Positions 9,217 to 16,778 of a DNA stretch of 64,000 bases are shown here, piece by piece. The DNA is taken from positions 62,001-126,000 of the forward strand of contig NZ_SMOK01000012.1 in the NCBI RefSeq assembly GCF_004353925.1, written 5' to 3'. The notes under the pieces were generated by a model. That model did not search any database. It was not told the DNA's origin and saw nothing but the letters and a program-made list of their open reading frames with translations. Made by a program: the position numbers and the translations under genes. The stretch comes from Pseudomonas sp. H9 (lineage in GTDB: Bacteria > Pseudomonadota > Gammaproteobacteria > Pseudomonadales > Pseudomonadaceae). Positions within the stretch are counted from its first letter, which is position 1; each line of letters begins with the position of its first letter.

Positions 9217-9562
9217 TACGCGGGGAGTATTCGAATAGCACTATAATGCTACATATTACGCGGGGAGTATTTTACATATAATGCGGGGAGTATTTACATA
9301 TTACGCGGGGAGTATTGGTTGTTTTTTTGGCTTAAAATCAGCATAAATCAGTGCCCTTAAATACTCTTAAATACTTTTATTGAATTCGAATATGTTTTTT
9401 TGATTTCAGCAGAGCACGCCCTAACGGGCTAAAACCACTGGAATAAGCGAACGAAGTTCGCAGATTTGAGAAGCGAAGCGAAGCAAATCATAAAACGAAG
9501 TTTTTCAGTGCGTTTTGCATAATGGTTATTTACAGATAATTACATATTACGCGGGGAGTATT
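9217..9562 (+). repeat. iteron array (oriV), five copies
   Basis: TACGCGGGGAGTATT occurs at 9217-9231, 9257-9271, 9302-9316 and 9548-9562, with a one-base variant (AATGCGGGGAGTATT) at 9280-9294. Copies at 9257, 9302 and 9548 share a longer unit beginning ACATAT. Start-to-start spacing is 40, 23, 22 and 246 bp. A+T-rich tracts surround them. All lie in the 549-bp gene-free gap upstream of rep, so this is the likely replication origin. Confidence 0.88.
9431..9516. other. multi-branched foldable structure inside the origin region
   Basis: Outer stem AAAACCACTG (9431-9440) pairs with CAGTG plus GTTTT (9506-9516, one bulged C). It encloses three hairpins: GCGAAC/GTTCGC with a GAA loop (9447-9461), GATTTG/CAAATC (9463-9489) and AAAAC/GTTTT with a GAA loop (9492-9504). 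A small GCCC/GGGC hairpin lies just before it. It is not a tRNA. It could be a single-strand initiation site, an oriT or a structured RNA. Confidence 0.6.
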
Positions 9563-9644
9563 TAATACAAACCCTAGAAAATCCGGTGCATAGAGCCACC
9601 CATATATCTCCTGAAAATATATTTAAAAAGTTCCTCCGACTTTC

Positions 9645-9677
9645 TTGACATTATATATTTATATGGGAAAATATAAG
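9645..9677 (+). promoter_or_regulatory. candidate sigma-70 promoter for the 207-aa gene
   Basis: A perfect -35 hexamer TTGACA at 9645-9650 lies about 50 nt upstream of the ATG at 9702. The -10 is less clear: AAATAT or TATAAG follow at 18-21 nt. Confidence 0.4.
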
Positions 9678-9701
9678 TAAGAGAATAAGAAAGAGGAATA
9701 T

Positions 9702-10325
9702 ATGAGTGAAGATAATAGAAAGTTTGATAGGTATATTGGTGAAATAAACGACCTTTTAGTTTCTTATGTCAATAAAGAAACTGCTTATGATGTTTGTAGT
9801 GTGTATTTGATTGATGATTATGACGCTTATTTGTCAATCATCGAAAAAGTAAAAGAGATTGAAAGCAAATATTCATTTGCTAGAAAAGTCTCTTTTATTG
9901 AAGTGCCTAGTAAAACCTTCGCAAAGATAAATGCAACGAATTTCCCATCATTTAAACTTATTAAGTCAAAGAAGTGCTCTACCCTTCTTCTTAATAGTTA
10001 TGTGAATGAAAACCCTAATCTTGCAGAAATTTTCACAATGGAAAGTGTAAGTACAGGGAAAATCAAATTATATGAGAAGGTTTTCCAAGATTGCCTTTAT
10101 CTCTCATATAAAGATTATGCGACTAAAGAAACAGTAATAGTCAAAAGAAATATTGGAATTGGAACTGTAATTTTCTCCAATAATCATTTTGCTACTGAAA
10201 GAAAAGCAACAATGATGAGAATTGATAGAAAAGAAAACCAGCCAAATGTCATCAAATACAGGGATTGGTATTTGTTAGAAATGGACGATGACATTCAACA
10301 ATTGGTCAATATGGTTGAGTGCTGA
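9702..10325 (+). CDS. unknown 207-aa cytoplasmic protein of the island
   Basis: No signal peptide or membrane segment is evident. The N-terminal half is acidic and helical (EINDLLVSYVNK, SIIEKVKEIESKY), and the second half is richer in short beta-type stretches. AGAGGAA precedes the ATG, and a TTGACA promoter element lies upstream. I recognise no family or catalytic motif. It is the only rightward gene in the island's right half and reads away from the origin. A role in plasmid maintenance or host interaction is possible, but the sequence gives no direct hint. Confidence 0.7.
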   Translation: MSEDNRKFDRYIGEINDLLVSYVNKETAYDVCSVYLIDDYDAYLSIIEKVKEIESKYSFARKVSFIEVPSKTFAKINATNFPSFKLIKSKKCSTLLLNSYVNENPNLAEIFTMESVSTGKIKLYEKVFQDCLYLSYKDYATKETVIVKRNIGIGTVIFSNNHFATERKATMMRIDRKENQPNVIKYRDWYLLEMDDDIQQLVNMVEC

Positions 10326-10390
10326 CGGCTGGTCATTTAGAACGCTTGAACGAGTTCAACCGTCCTAAAAGACCTTGAATGAACGTATAA

Positions 10391-10726
10391 TTAGAAATCG
10401 GCAGTGGCAGGGCATATTGAAACGCTGCTTATACGAATAGCTTTCTCCTGACCTAATACGTTATAAACACAAACTTTGCTCATCCCGTCAGCATATTCGC
10501 CCTGTAGAAACCCTTTTCCTGTACCAAAACCCGGCGAACTGTCACTAATGGATATTTGGCAAATTTCTGCTGCATTTACGGTGTAGACTTTCCCGTTGTC
10601 ATACTTACAATATCTGTAAGCCCCGTTTACACCCATATCTTGAATTAGATTATAGTTCCAAGCATACGCTTGGAATGAGGCAATAAAGCCGAAAAACAAT
10701 ACCGCATTCCTAATTCCATTTATCAT
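10391..10726 (-). CDS. small putative exported protein of the island
   Basis: 111 aa with an N-terminal hydrophobic segment (AVLFFGFIASFQAYAW) that reads as a Sec signal peptide cleaved after AYA. The mature part of about 90 residues has four cysteines (RYCKY, EICQI, KVCVY, SICPA), suggesting two disulfides. It is the second small cysteine-containing exported protein on the island, but shows no obvious sequence likeness to the one at 7703-8257. It follows the 101-aa gene by 18 nt on the same strand and is probably co-transcribed. Function unknown. Confidence 0.7.
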   Translation of the reverse strand: MINGIRNAVLFFGFIASFQAYAWNYNLIQDMGVNGAYRYCKYDNGKVYTVNAAEICQISISDSSPGFGTGKGFLQGEYADGMSKVCVYNVLGQEKAIRISSVSICPATADF

Positions 10727-10744
10727 AAATATTTTCCAAATTGA

Positions 10745-11050
10745 TTAGAGAAGTGCAAATATTTCATCATCATTCCACCCAAGGACTTTCTTTTTAGATT
10801 CTTGAAAGCCATTGGCGGAACGCTCGGCCATTTTACGGACAGCATTGCCCCTTTCACGCCGAGAAAGTTCAGGCTTACTTTTTAGAACTTTATCATAAGC
10901 CTTTTGAATTCTATCGTGGACATCATCAATTTCCAGTTGAAGCACATCTGCTACCCACTTATCTAAAGTGATAGTCGTTTTTTCCCCAAACTCATTAGTT
11001 ATTTGATAGTTAGTTTTACCATCTGGATATTGAAACAACTCATAGGTCAT
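10745..11050 (-). CDS. unknown 101-aa protein next to attR
   Basis: Small, charged, mostly helical protein with no signal peptide. The middle (KSKPELSRRERGNAVRKMAERSANG) is strongly basic and could contact nucleic acid. AGGATAG precedes the ATG, which lies only 11 nt after the stop of the truncated 5' radical SAM frame, so it is now the next gene downstream of that SOS-boxed promoter. Being nearest to attR it is a candidate recombination directionality factor or regulator of the integrase. That idea is positional only. Confidence 0.65.
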   Translation of the reverse strand: MTYELFQYPDGKTNYQITNEFGEKTTITLDKWVADVLQLEIDDVHDRIQKAYDKVLKSKPELSRRERGNAVRKMAERSANGFQESKKKVLGWNDDEIFALL

Positions 11051-11061
11051 ATTTTTCTATC

Positions 11062-11385
11062 CTATGCAGAGGCTGAACGCGAAGACCTATCTTCACATAA
11101 GCAAGGATAGGCAGACAAAGGTTTCTCAATGGAACCTATCGCGTAGCATATCCAGCCGTGCTCGCATCCGCGATAAGGATTGATCGAGCGATCAAAGGGC
11201 AGGTCGGGCGAGTTGTTGCGGGTGATGATGGTCTTGGCCGTTTCGCTGCGGACTTCGGTACCTTGGGTCAGGGGCACTTCCTGATACCAGCCGTCGTCTT
11301 CAGCCACAGAACGGCTCGGGGCGAAGCGGTTGTGCGGATTGCTCGCGGTGCCACGGCCACGCACAGGCCCTTGAGGAGTAAACAT
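11062..11385 (-). pseudogene. 5' part of split PA0069-type radical SAM gene, fused to island codons
   Basis: The first 77 codons are host sequence ending NPYRGCEHG; the next codon, half host and half island, is Trp instead of the second cluster cysteine. About 30 island-encoded codons then follow to a TAG at 11062, giving a 107-aa product that cannot bind the radical SAM cluster. The start ATG at 11385 lies 13 nt from a LexA box. In P. aeruginosa the orthologue PA0069 belongs to the LexA regulon. The remaining gene is at 2618-3446. Confidence 0.92.
11131..11170 (+). other. attR junction of the serine-recombinase island
   Basis: The island side GGAACCTATCGCGTAGCA (11131-11148) is the inverted partner of the attL arm. 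The shared CAG is at 11153-11155, followed by host codons of the radical SAM gene. Joining the two island arms around CAG gives a roughly 46-bp symmetric attP with GGAACC...GGTTCC outermost. Confidence 0.85.
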
Positions 11386-11398
11386 AACAACGCCCCGA

Positions 11399-11418
11399 TA
11401 CTGTTTTTATATACAGTA
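11399..11418 (-). promoter_or_regulatory. LexA (SOS) box of the radical SAM gene
   Basis: TACTGTTTTTATATACAGTA contains CTG-N10-CAG with matching outer TA bases, very close to the Pseudomonas LexA consensus. It lies 14 nt upstream of the ATG at 11385, so LexA would block its promoter until DNA damage. Confidence 0.88.
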
Positions 11419-11457
11419 CACGGGGCGCTGATGTGATGCCAGTACCGCCGGGCCGCT

Positions 11458-11736
11458 TTACTCGGCTGGCTTCTTCAACTTCGGGTTGGGGAAGAACTGG
11501 ACAGTCTGCACCTTCACCTCGGCCGGTTTGACTTCAATCTTGTTGACGCGAGTACCCAGCTCTTTAGGCACCGACAGCCCCTGTTCATTGAGGGTGTCGG
11601 TAAACCCACAGGCCACGCATTCACGGTGCGGAACGCTGTCTTCGCTCCACATCATCAGTTTGTCCGGCTCGCTGCACGCCGGGCAGACCGCCCCGGCGAT
11701 AAAGCGCTTTTTCGTTACTACAGGCCCATCACTCAT
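11458..11736 (-). CDS. YheV-family putative zinc ribbon protein
   Basis: 92 aa with two CxxC pairs (CPACSEPD about residue 18, CVACGFTD about residue 37) forming a probable zinc ribbon. The C-terminal tail is basic with VKVQTVQFFPNPKLKK. The family is small and uncharacterised. The start overlaps the end of prlC by 4 nt, so the two are translationally coupled, matching PA0068-PA0067 order in P. aeruginosa. Confidence 0.88.
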   Translation of the reverse strand: MSDGPVVTKKRFIAGAVCPACSEPDKLMMWSEDSVPHRECVACGFTDTLNEQGLSVPKELGTRVNKIEVKPAEVKVQTVQFFPNPKLKKPAE

Positions 11737-13784
11737 GCCGCTACTTCCTCACTCAGGCCACAGTGGCGCAAGAGTGCATCGATTGACGGCTCGCGGCCAC
11801 GGAAGTCGACGAACAGCAGCATCGGCTCCTGGGAACCACCACGCGCCAAAATCGCTTCACGGAAAGCGCGACCGGTTTCAGCATTGAGCACGCCTTCTTC
11901 CTCAAAACGCGAGAATGCGTCAGCGGAGAGCACTTCAGCCCACTTGTAGCTGTAGTAGCCGGCGGCATAACCACCCGCAAAGATGTGCGCAAAGCTGTTC
12001 GGGAAACGGTTGTATGCCGGTGGGCGCATGACCGAGACCTCGTCGCGGATGCCTTCCAGCACTTCCAGCACACTGCGACCGTCGCCATGACGGGCATGCA
12101 GCTCGAAGTCGAACAAGGAAAACTCCAGCTGGCGGACCATCATCAGCCCGGACTGGAAGTTCTTCGCCGCCAGCATCTTTTCCAACAAGTCCTGAGGCAG
12201 GGCTGCGCCGGTTTCATAATGCGCGGAAATCAATGCCAGGCCTTCCGGCTCCCAGCACCAGTTTTCCATGAACTGGCTTGGCAACTCGACCGCATCCCAA
12301 GCCACGCCGTTGATTCCGGAAACACCGGCATGCTCGATACGGGTCAGCAGGTGGTGCAGGCCATGACCAAATTCGTGGAACAGGGTGGTGACTTCATCGT
12401 GGGTCAGCAACGCTGGTTTGCCGGGCGCTGCCGGGGTGAAGTTGCACACCAGGTTGGCCACCGGGCTCTGCAGTTGGCCGTCAGCGGCGCGACGGCGGTC
12501 GCGAGCGCCGTCCATCCAGGCACCGCCACGTTTGTTGGCGCGTGCATACAGGTCAAAGAAGAAACGACCAACGTGCTGGCCATTTTCTTTGATTTCGAAC
12601 AGGCGTACGTCCGGGTGCCAGGTATCGAAACCCTTGAGTTCGGCGATTTCGATGCCGTACAGACGCTGGACGATGGCGAACAGCCCTGACAGCACTTTGT
12701 CAATCGGGAAGTAGGCGCGCAGGGTTTCCTGAGAAACGCTGTAGCGTTGTTCCCGGAGTTTTTCACCGTAGAAACCACTGTCCCAGCTTTGCAGATCCGG
12801 GCAACCTTGCTCAGCGGCATACGCCTTGAGCTGGGCCAGATCCTGAGCAGCGAAAGGCTTGCTGCGCTTGGCCAGGTCACGCAGGAAACTCAGGACTTGC
12901 TCGCTGGACTCGGCCATTTTGGTGGCCAGGCTAAGCTCTGCATAGTTGGTAAAACCGAGCAACTCGGCCAGCTCCTGACGCAAGTCGAGGATTTCGCGCA
13001 TCACCGGGCCGTTGTCGAACTGGCCAGCATTTGGCCCTTGGTCGGAAGCGCGGGTGCAGTAGGCGGCGTAGATCTCTTCGCGCAGGGTGCGGTCTTCGGC
13101 GTAGGTCATCACCGCGTAGTAGCTTGGGAATTCCAGGCTGATCAACCAACCGTCGAGGCCCTTGGCCTGGGCCGCCGCCGCCATCTGGGCCTTGGCCGAG
13201 TCAGTCAGGCCAGCCAATGCCGCTTCGTCGGTGACGTGCTTGGTCCAGGCCTGGGTGGCGTCCAGCAGCTGATTGGAGAAACGGCTGCCCAACTCGCTGA
13301 GTTTGCTCTGCACTTCGGCATAGCGCTGCTGCTGATCGGCGGGCAGGTCGATACCCGACAAACGGAAGTCACGCAGGGCATGTTCGAGAATAGTCTTTTG
13401 CGCGACGTCAAAGCCCGCCGCTTCAGGGCTGGCGATCAGCGCTTCATAAGCCTGGAACAGCTCACGGTTCTGGCCCAGTTCGGTAGCATAGGCGCTCAAC
13501 GCTGGCAGGCAAGCCTCATAGGCTTCGCGCAACTCGGCGCTGTTGCACACGGCGTTGAGGTGACTGACCGGGCTCCAGGCCGCGCCCAGGCGATCGTTGA
13601 GTTCGTCCATCGCCAGCACCAGGCCGGCCCAGCTTGGTTGCTGGCCCTGACGTTTGAGAATGTCGGCAATGGCAGTACGGTTGTCGGCCAGGATCTGTTC
13701 AATCGCCGGCTGCACATGCTCGGCACGAATCGCCGAGAAGGGCGGCAAGTCATAAGACTGCAGTAGCGGGTTGGTCGCACTCAC
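11733..13784 (-). CDS. prlC: oligopeptidase A (M3 metallopeptidase)
   Basis: 683 aa from a GTG at 13784, preceded by AAGGTG; the longer frame to 13811 lacks family similarity and a ribosome-binding site. It is a cytoplasmic thimet-type zinc peptidase that degrades peptides, including cleaved signal peptides. The zinc-binding HEFGHGLHH motif is visible at about residues 463-471. Length matches E. coli PrlC (680 aa). It is coupled to yheV downstream and divergent from the gamma-carbonic anhydrase gene. Confidence 0.95.
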   Translation of the reverse strand: MSATNPLLQSYDLPPFSAIRAEHVQPAIEQILADNRTAIADILKRQGQQPSWAGLVLAMDELNDRLGAAWSPVSHLNAVCNSAELREAYEACLPALSAYATELGQNRELFQAYEALIASPEAAGFDVAQKTILEHALRDFRLSGIDLPADQQQRYAEVQSKLSELGSRFSNQLLDATQAWTKHVTDEAALAGLTDSAKAQMAAAAQAKGLDGWLISLEFPSYYAVMTYAEDRTLREEIYAAYCTRASDQGPNAGQFDNGPVMREILDLRQELAELLGFTNYAELSLATKMAESSEQVLSFLRDLAKRSKPFAAQDLAQLKAYAAEQGCPDLQSWDSGFYGEKLREQRYSVSQETLRAYFPIDKVLSGLFAIVQRLYGIEIAELKGFDTWHPDVRLFEIKENGQHVGRFFFDLYARANKRGGAWMDGARDRRRAADGQLQSPVANLVCNFTPAAPGKPALLTHDEVTTLFHEFGHGLHHLLTRIEHAGVSGINGVAWDAVELPSQFMENWCWEPEGLALISAHYETGAALPQDLLEKMLAAKNFQSGLMMVRQLEFSLFDFELHARHGDGRSVLEVLEGIRDEVSVMRPPAYNRFPNSFAHIFAGGYAAGYYSYKWAEVLSADAFSRFEEEGVLNAETGRAFREAILARGGSQEPMLLFVDFRGREPSIDALLRHCGLSEEVAA

Positions 13785-13875
13785 GGTTAAACACCTTGGC
13801 AGAAGAAACACCGGACCATCTTAATTACAATCGACGCCGACCGCAGCCCTATCCATACCAAAGAGAATTCCTATC

Positions 13876-14424
13876 ATGGCTATCCGCAGCTTCCAGAACC
13901 ATTCACCACGCCTGGGCGAACGCGCATTCGTGGATCGCAGCGCCGTGGTGCTGGGTGATGTCGAGATCGGTGCCGATAGCTCGGTGTGGCCATTGACGGT
14001 GATCCGCGGCGATATGCACCGTATCCGTATCGGTGCACGCACCAGTGTGCAAGATGGTAGTGTGCTGCACATTACTCACGCTGGCCCCTTCAACCCGGAA
14101 GGTTTCCCGCTGCTGATCGGCGATGAGGTAACTATTGGTCACAAAGTCATGCTCCACGGCTGCACCCTGGGCAACCGGATCCTGGTCGGTATGGGCAGCA
14201 CCATCATGGATGGTGCGGTGGTCGAAGACGAAGTGATCATCGGCGCGGGCAGCCTGGTCCCGCCGGGCAAGCGCCTGGAAAGTGGCTTTCTGTATGTCGG
14301 CAGTCCGGTCAAACAGGCGCGGGCCCTGACTGAGAAGGAGCGCGCGTTCTTCCCCTACAGCGCCAGCAACTACGTGAAGCTTAAAGACCAGCACCTTGCC
14401 GAAGGCTACCACCTGCCTGAGTAA
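13876..14424 (+). CDS. gamma-carbonic anhydrase-like hexapeptide protein (YrdA family)
   Basis: 182 aa with left-handed beta-helix hexapeptide repeats (LGDVEIGADSSVWP onward) and the metal-site histidines in HITHAG, IGHKVMLHGC. Enzymatic carbonic anhydrase activity is plausible but often absent in this family. AAAGAG precedes the ATG. It is followed 29 nt later by the HAD phosphatase gene, as in P. aeruginosa PA0066-PA0065. Confidence 0.9.
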   Translation: MAIRSFQNHSPRLGERAFVDRSAVVLGDVEIGADSSVWPLTVIRGDMHRIRIGARTSVQDGSVLHITHAGPFNPEGFPLLIGDEVTIGHKVMLHGCTLGNRILVGMGSTIMDGAVVEDEVIIGAGSLVPPGKRLESGFLYVGSPVKQARALTEKERAFFPYSASNYVKLKDQHLAEGYHLPE

Positions 14425-14453
14425 ACCGGCCTCCAGCAATTATCGAGACAGCT

Positions 14454-15104
14454 ATGCATCAGCAAAATATCCTCTTTGACCTTGACGGCACCCTGACCGA
14501 CCCGCGCCTGGGCATTACCCGTTCGATCCAGTACGCCTTGGCCAAACTCGGCATTGACGAGCCGGATCTGGCACGCCTGGAGCACTTCATCGGCCCGCCC
14601 TTGCTGCAAGCCTTCATGCAGTTTTACGGCTTCGACGAGGCCAAAGCGTGGGACGCGGTGAACTTTTACCGTGAGCGCTTCAAAGTCACCGGCCTGTACG
14701 AGAACCACGTGTTCGATGGTGTTCAGCCATTGCTTGAGGCCCTGAACGGGCAGGGCAGGACGCTGTATATCGCCACGTCTAAGCCCTGGGAGTTTGCCCG
14801 TGAGATTGCCCGGCACTTCCAGTTCGATCACCACTTCAAAGTGATCTACGGCAGCGAGTTGGACGGCACCCGCACCAACAAAGTCGAGCTGATCGCTCAC
14901 CTGCTGGCAGAAGAATCGCTCGACCCCGCCCAGACACTGATGATCGGTGACCGTAAGCACGATCTGATCGGCGCGCGTAGCAATGGCCTTGAAGCGGTGG
15001 CAGTGGGGTACGGGTTTGGCAGCCATGAGGAACTGACGGCTGAGCAGCCGGCGTATCACTTCGCAACCTTGAGTGAGCTGCATCAGGCATTTCTGCGCGG
15101 TTGA
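14454..15104 (+). CDS. HAD-family phosphatase (phosphoglycolate phosphatase-like)
   Basis: 216 aa soluble phosphatase. Motif I is FDLDGTLTDP (about residues 8-17), motif II TSKP (about 106-109), and the late acidic motif GDRKHD (about 165-170). A helical cap domain lies between motifs I and II. It belongs to the Gph/PpaX-like subgroup; the substrate cannot be set from sequence. It probably shares a transcript with the preceding gamma-carbonic anhydrase gene. Confidence 0.88.
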   Translation: MHQQNILFDLDGTLTDPRLGITRSIQYALAKLGIDEPDLARLEHFIGPPLLQAFMQFYGFDEAKAWDAVNFYRERFKVTGLYENHVFDGVQPLLEALNGQGRTLYIATSKPWEFAREIARHFQFDHHFKVIYGSELDGTRTNKVELIAHLLAEESLDPAQTLMIGDRKHDLIGARSNGLEAVAVGYGFGSHEELTAEQPAYHFATLSELHQAFLRG

Positions 15105-15111
15105 GGGCCTC

Positions 15112-15168
15112 ATCGCGGGACAAGCCCGCTCCTACCGACCGAAGTGGGAGCGGGCTTGCCCCGCGATG
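15112..15168. repeat. REP pair
   Basis: Inverted pair of Pseudomonas REP units (GCGGGACAAGCCCGCTCCTA and its partner GGGAGCGGGCTTGCCCCGCG), between the convergent HAD and aminopeptidase genes. Confidence 0.9.
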
Positions 15169-16241
15169 CTATTCAACGCCTGACGCCGCGCTTGAAGCGT
15201 CAACTTACCCAACGCTTCGACCCGCTCATAAAACACGCCCCAATCACCATCCACCTGCACAAACAGCTGGGCAAACGCCGGCACCCACTGGTCATACAAA
15301 CCAAACGGCAACAGCTTGGCATTGTTCATCGGCGCATTGATCCAGGCGTCGAAGCGACCTTTACCGCCCCACTGGCTATCGCGCAGTACTCGGTACTCAC
15401 GACGCAAGCGTTCGAACTCGGCCTGCTTGCCCGCACGTTTGGCTTCTGCGCTCAGTGGCGAGGTATACAACGTTTTGAGCCGTTCCCGGCTGGCCAGCAC
15501 CAAGGCGATGAACTGGTCACGCTGCTGGCTGCCGTCCTGGGTTTGCAGTGGCAGGCCACGTGCAGCGCGCCACTGTCGTGCCCCTTCCTGTTCAACGAAG
15601 GTAGCGAAAGACTCATTGAAGGCAGTGTCGTCCTGCACATACACCCGCTGGTGCGCCAACTCGTGAAAGATCACCGTGGCCAAACGCTCATCACCCCAGC
15701 CAAGCATCGAGCTGAGAATCGGGTCATCGAACCAGCCAAGGGTCGAATAGGCTTCCACCCCTGCGACATAAACGTCCAACCCCTTCTGCTTTTGCAGCGC
15801 CGCGGCACCGCGCGCCGCGCCCTGGCGGTAATAGCCGCGATAAGCAACGCAACCGGCGATCGGGAAGCAATGGGTTTCAGGTTCGAGGGAAAGCTCTGGG
15901 GTCGCGAAGACATTCCAGACCACATACGGACGGCCAATGTCGGCATACACCCGATAACTACGGTTGTCCGGCAGTTTCAGCTGGGCGCTGGCAAACGCCC
16001 GGGCCTGCTCGGCCTGAAGCAATTGCTGGCGTAGTTTTTCTGGAGTGCCCGGCTCGGCGACCAGCTCTGCCACAGGCTTGCGGGCCTGTAGCAGGTGTAA
16101 CTGACCACTGGCCAGTTGCCCGTAGTAACTGATGCTGGAACAACCGCTCAGCAGTCCGAATGCTGCCAAGGGAACCAAATAGCGAAAAAAGCGGTCGAGT
16201 GCCCCATGACTTGAGCGCAATAAAAGAAATAGTCGAAGCAT
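15132..16241 (-). CDS. putative lipoprotein aminopeptidase (PF10023/DUF2265 family)
   Basis: 369 aa. A long N-terminal hydrophobic segment ends in the lipobox LLSGC (about residues 29-33), so the protein is probably lipidated. The body carries the gluzincin motif HELAHQRVY (about 192-200) and a downstream NESFATFVEQEG that supplies the third metal ligand. Members are annotated as putative aminopeptidases without much biochemistry. The stop codon lies within the REP pair, which is unusual but not unique in Pseudomonas. The start has a weak ribosome-binding site, so a few N-terminal residues are uncertain. Confidence 0.85.
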   Translation of the reverse strand: MLRLFLLLRSSHGALDRFFRYLVPLAAFGLLSGCSSISYYGQLASGQLHLLQARKPVAELVAEPGTPEKLRQQLLQAEQARAFASAQLKLPDNRSYRVYADIGRPYVVWNVFATPELSLEPETHCFPIAGCVAYRGYYRQGAARGAAALQKQKGLDVYVAGVEAYSTLGWFDDPILSSMLGWGDERLATVIFHELAHQRVYVQDDTAFNESFATFVEQEGARQWRAARGLPLQTQDGSQQRDQFIALVLASRERLKTLYTSPLSAEAKRAGKQAEFERLRREYRVLRDSQWGGKGRFDAWINAPMNNAKLLPFGLYDQWVPAFAQLFVQVDGDWGVFYERVEALGKLTLQARRQALNSIAGQARSHFGR

Positions 16242-16308
16242 CCGCGTCCCGTTTTCCGCTCAAGAGCTCATCAGCTTCAAGACTATCCTGCCCGGCTGGA
16301 GTTTTACC

Positions 16309-16725
16309 ATGCGTACACCGCTTGTCATCAGTGGTCTTCTGCTTCTGTCCGGCTGTGCCGGTTTGCTACCTCAACCCGACCCCAACCAGGCTTGGATCGA
16401 CCTTGCACCCGGCCAGGACGATACCTTGCACGCTCTGCAAGTGGACGAACGTGACTGGGCGGATAAGCGCTATTTTGAAGTATCCCCCGGCAGCCACGAG
16501 CTGACGGTGCGCTACCTGTTCCCGGTGACGCCGAGCAACATTGGCCCGGTCAGCGAACCACTGTGGCGCGATTGCCAGCTGAATGTGAAATTCAAGGATT
16601 TCGCTGCCGGCCAACGCTATCAGCTGGAGGCAGGCAGTATCGGCTTTCGTCCATGGGCCAAGTTGTATGACGAGCAGCGCAAATTGCTCAGCACAGGGCT
16701 ACCGGGGGGCTGTCAGCGCACCTGA
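16309..16725 (+). CDS. small lipoprotein, paralogue A
   Basis: 138 aa with a lipoprotein signal (LLLLSGC, Cys about residue 16). It shares a clear pattern with the next gene: a DPNQAWIDL-type start, FEVSPGSHELTVRY in the middle, AGQRYQLEA and YDEQRKLL near the end. This is a small beta-rich envelope protein family of unknown function, as in P. aeruginosa PA0062/PA0063. It is divergent from the putative aminopeptidase gene. Confidence 0.85.
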   Translation: MRTPLVISGLLLLSGCAGLLPQPDPNQAWIDLAPGQDDTLHALQVDERDWADKRYFEVSPGSHELTVRYLFPVTPSNIGPVSEPLWRDCQLNVKFKDFAAGQRYQLEAGSIGFRPWAKLYDEQRKLLSTGLPGGCQRT

Positions 16726-16778
16726 TAGCGTGATTGGCGCTATGCTTAGACTTTGAAGCCTGCATGCAGGAGTTTGCC

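Larger units (their letters stand above)
3447..11152. mobile_element. integrated mobilizable iteron plasmid / IME with serine recombinase
   Basis: A 7706-bp insertion, roughly one-third G+C by eye in a G+C-rich chromosome. It contains a large serine recombinase (left end), a MobC-like protein, a relaxase, a replication initiator with iterons, two small exported proteins and two unknown proteins. No transposase or conjugative secretion genes are present, so it would be mobilizable rather than self-transmissible. It is flanked by attL and attR sharing CAG, and removing it restores the host radical SAM frame exactly. Codon use and base composition differ sharply from the host, pointing to an A+T-rich donor lineage. 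Whether it still replicates as a circle cannot be told from the sequence. Confidence 0.9.

Noticed and set aside
9431..9516. tRNA-like gene because of cloverleaf folding
   Set aside because: No conserved T-loop or D-loop bases, no anticodon stem of normal length and no CCA; the hairpins differ from tRNA arms.
9217..9562. CRISPR-like array
   Set aside because: Repeats are 15 bp with irregular gaps down to 7 bp and no spacers of constant length; they fit plasmid iterons beside rep.
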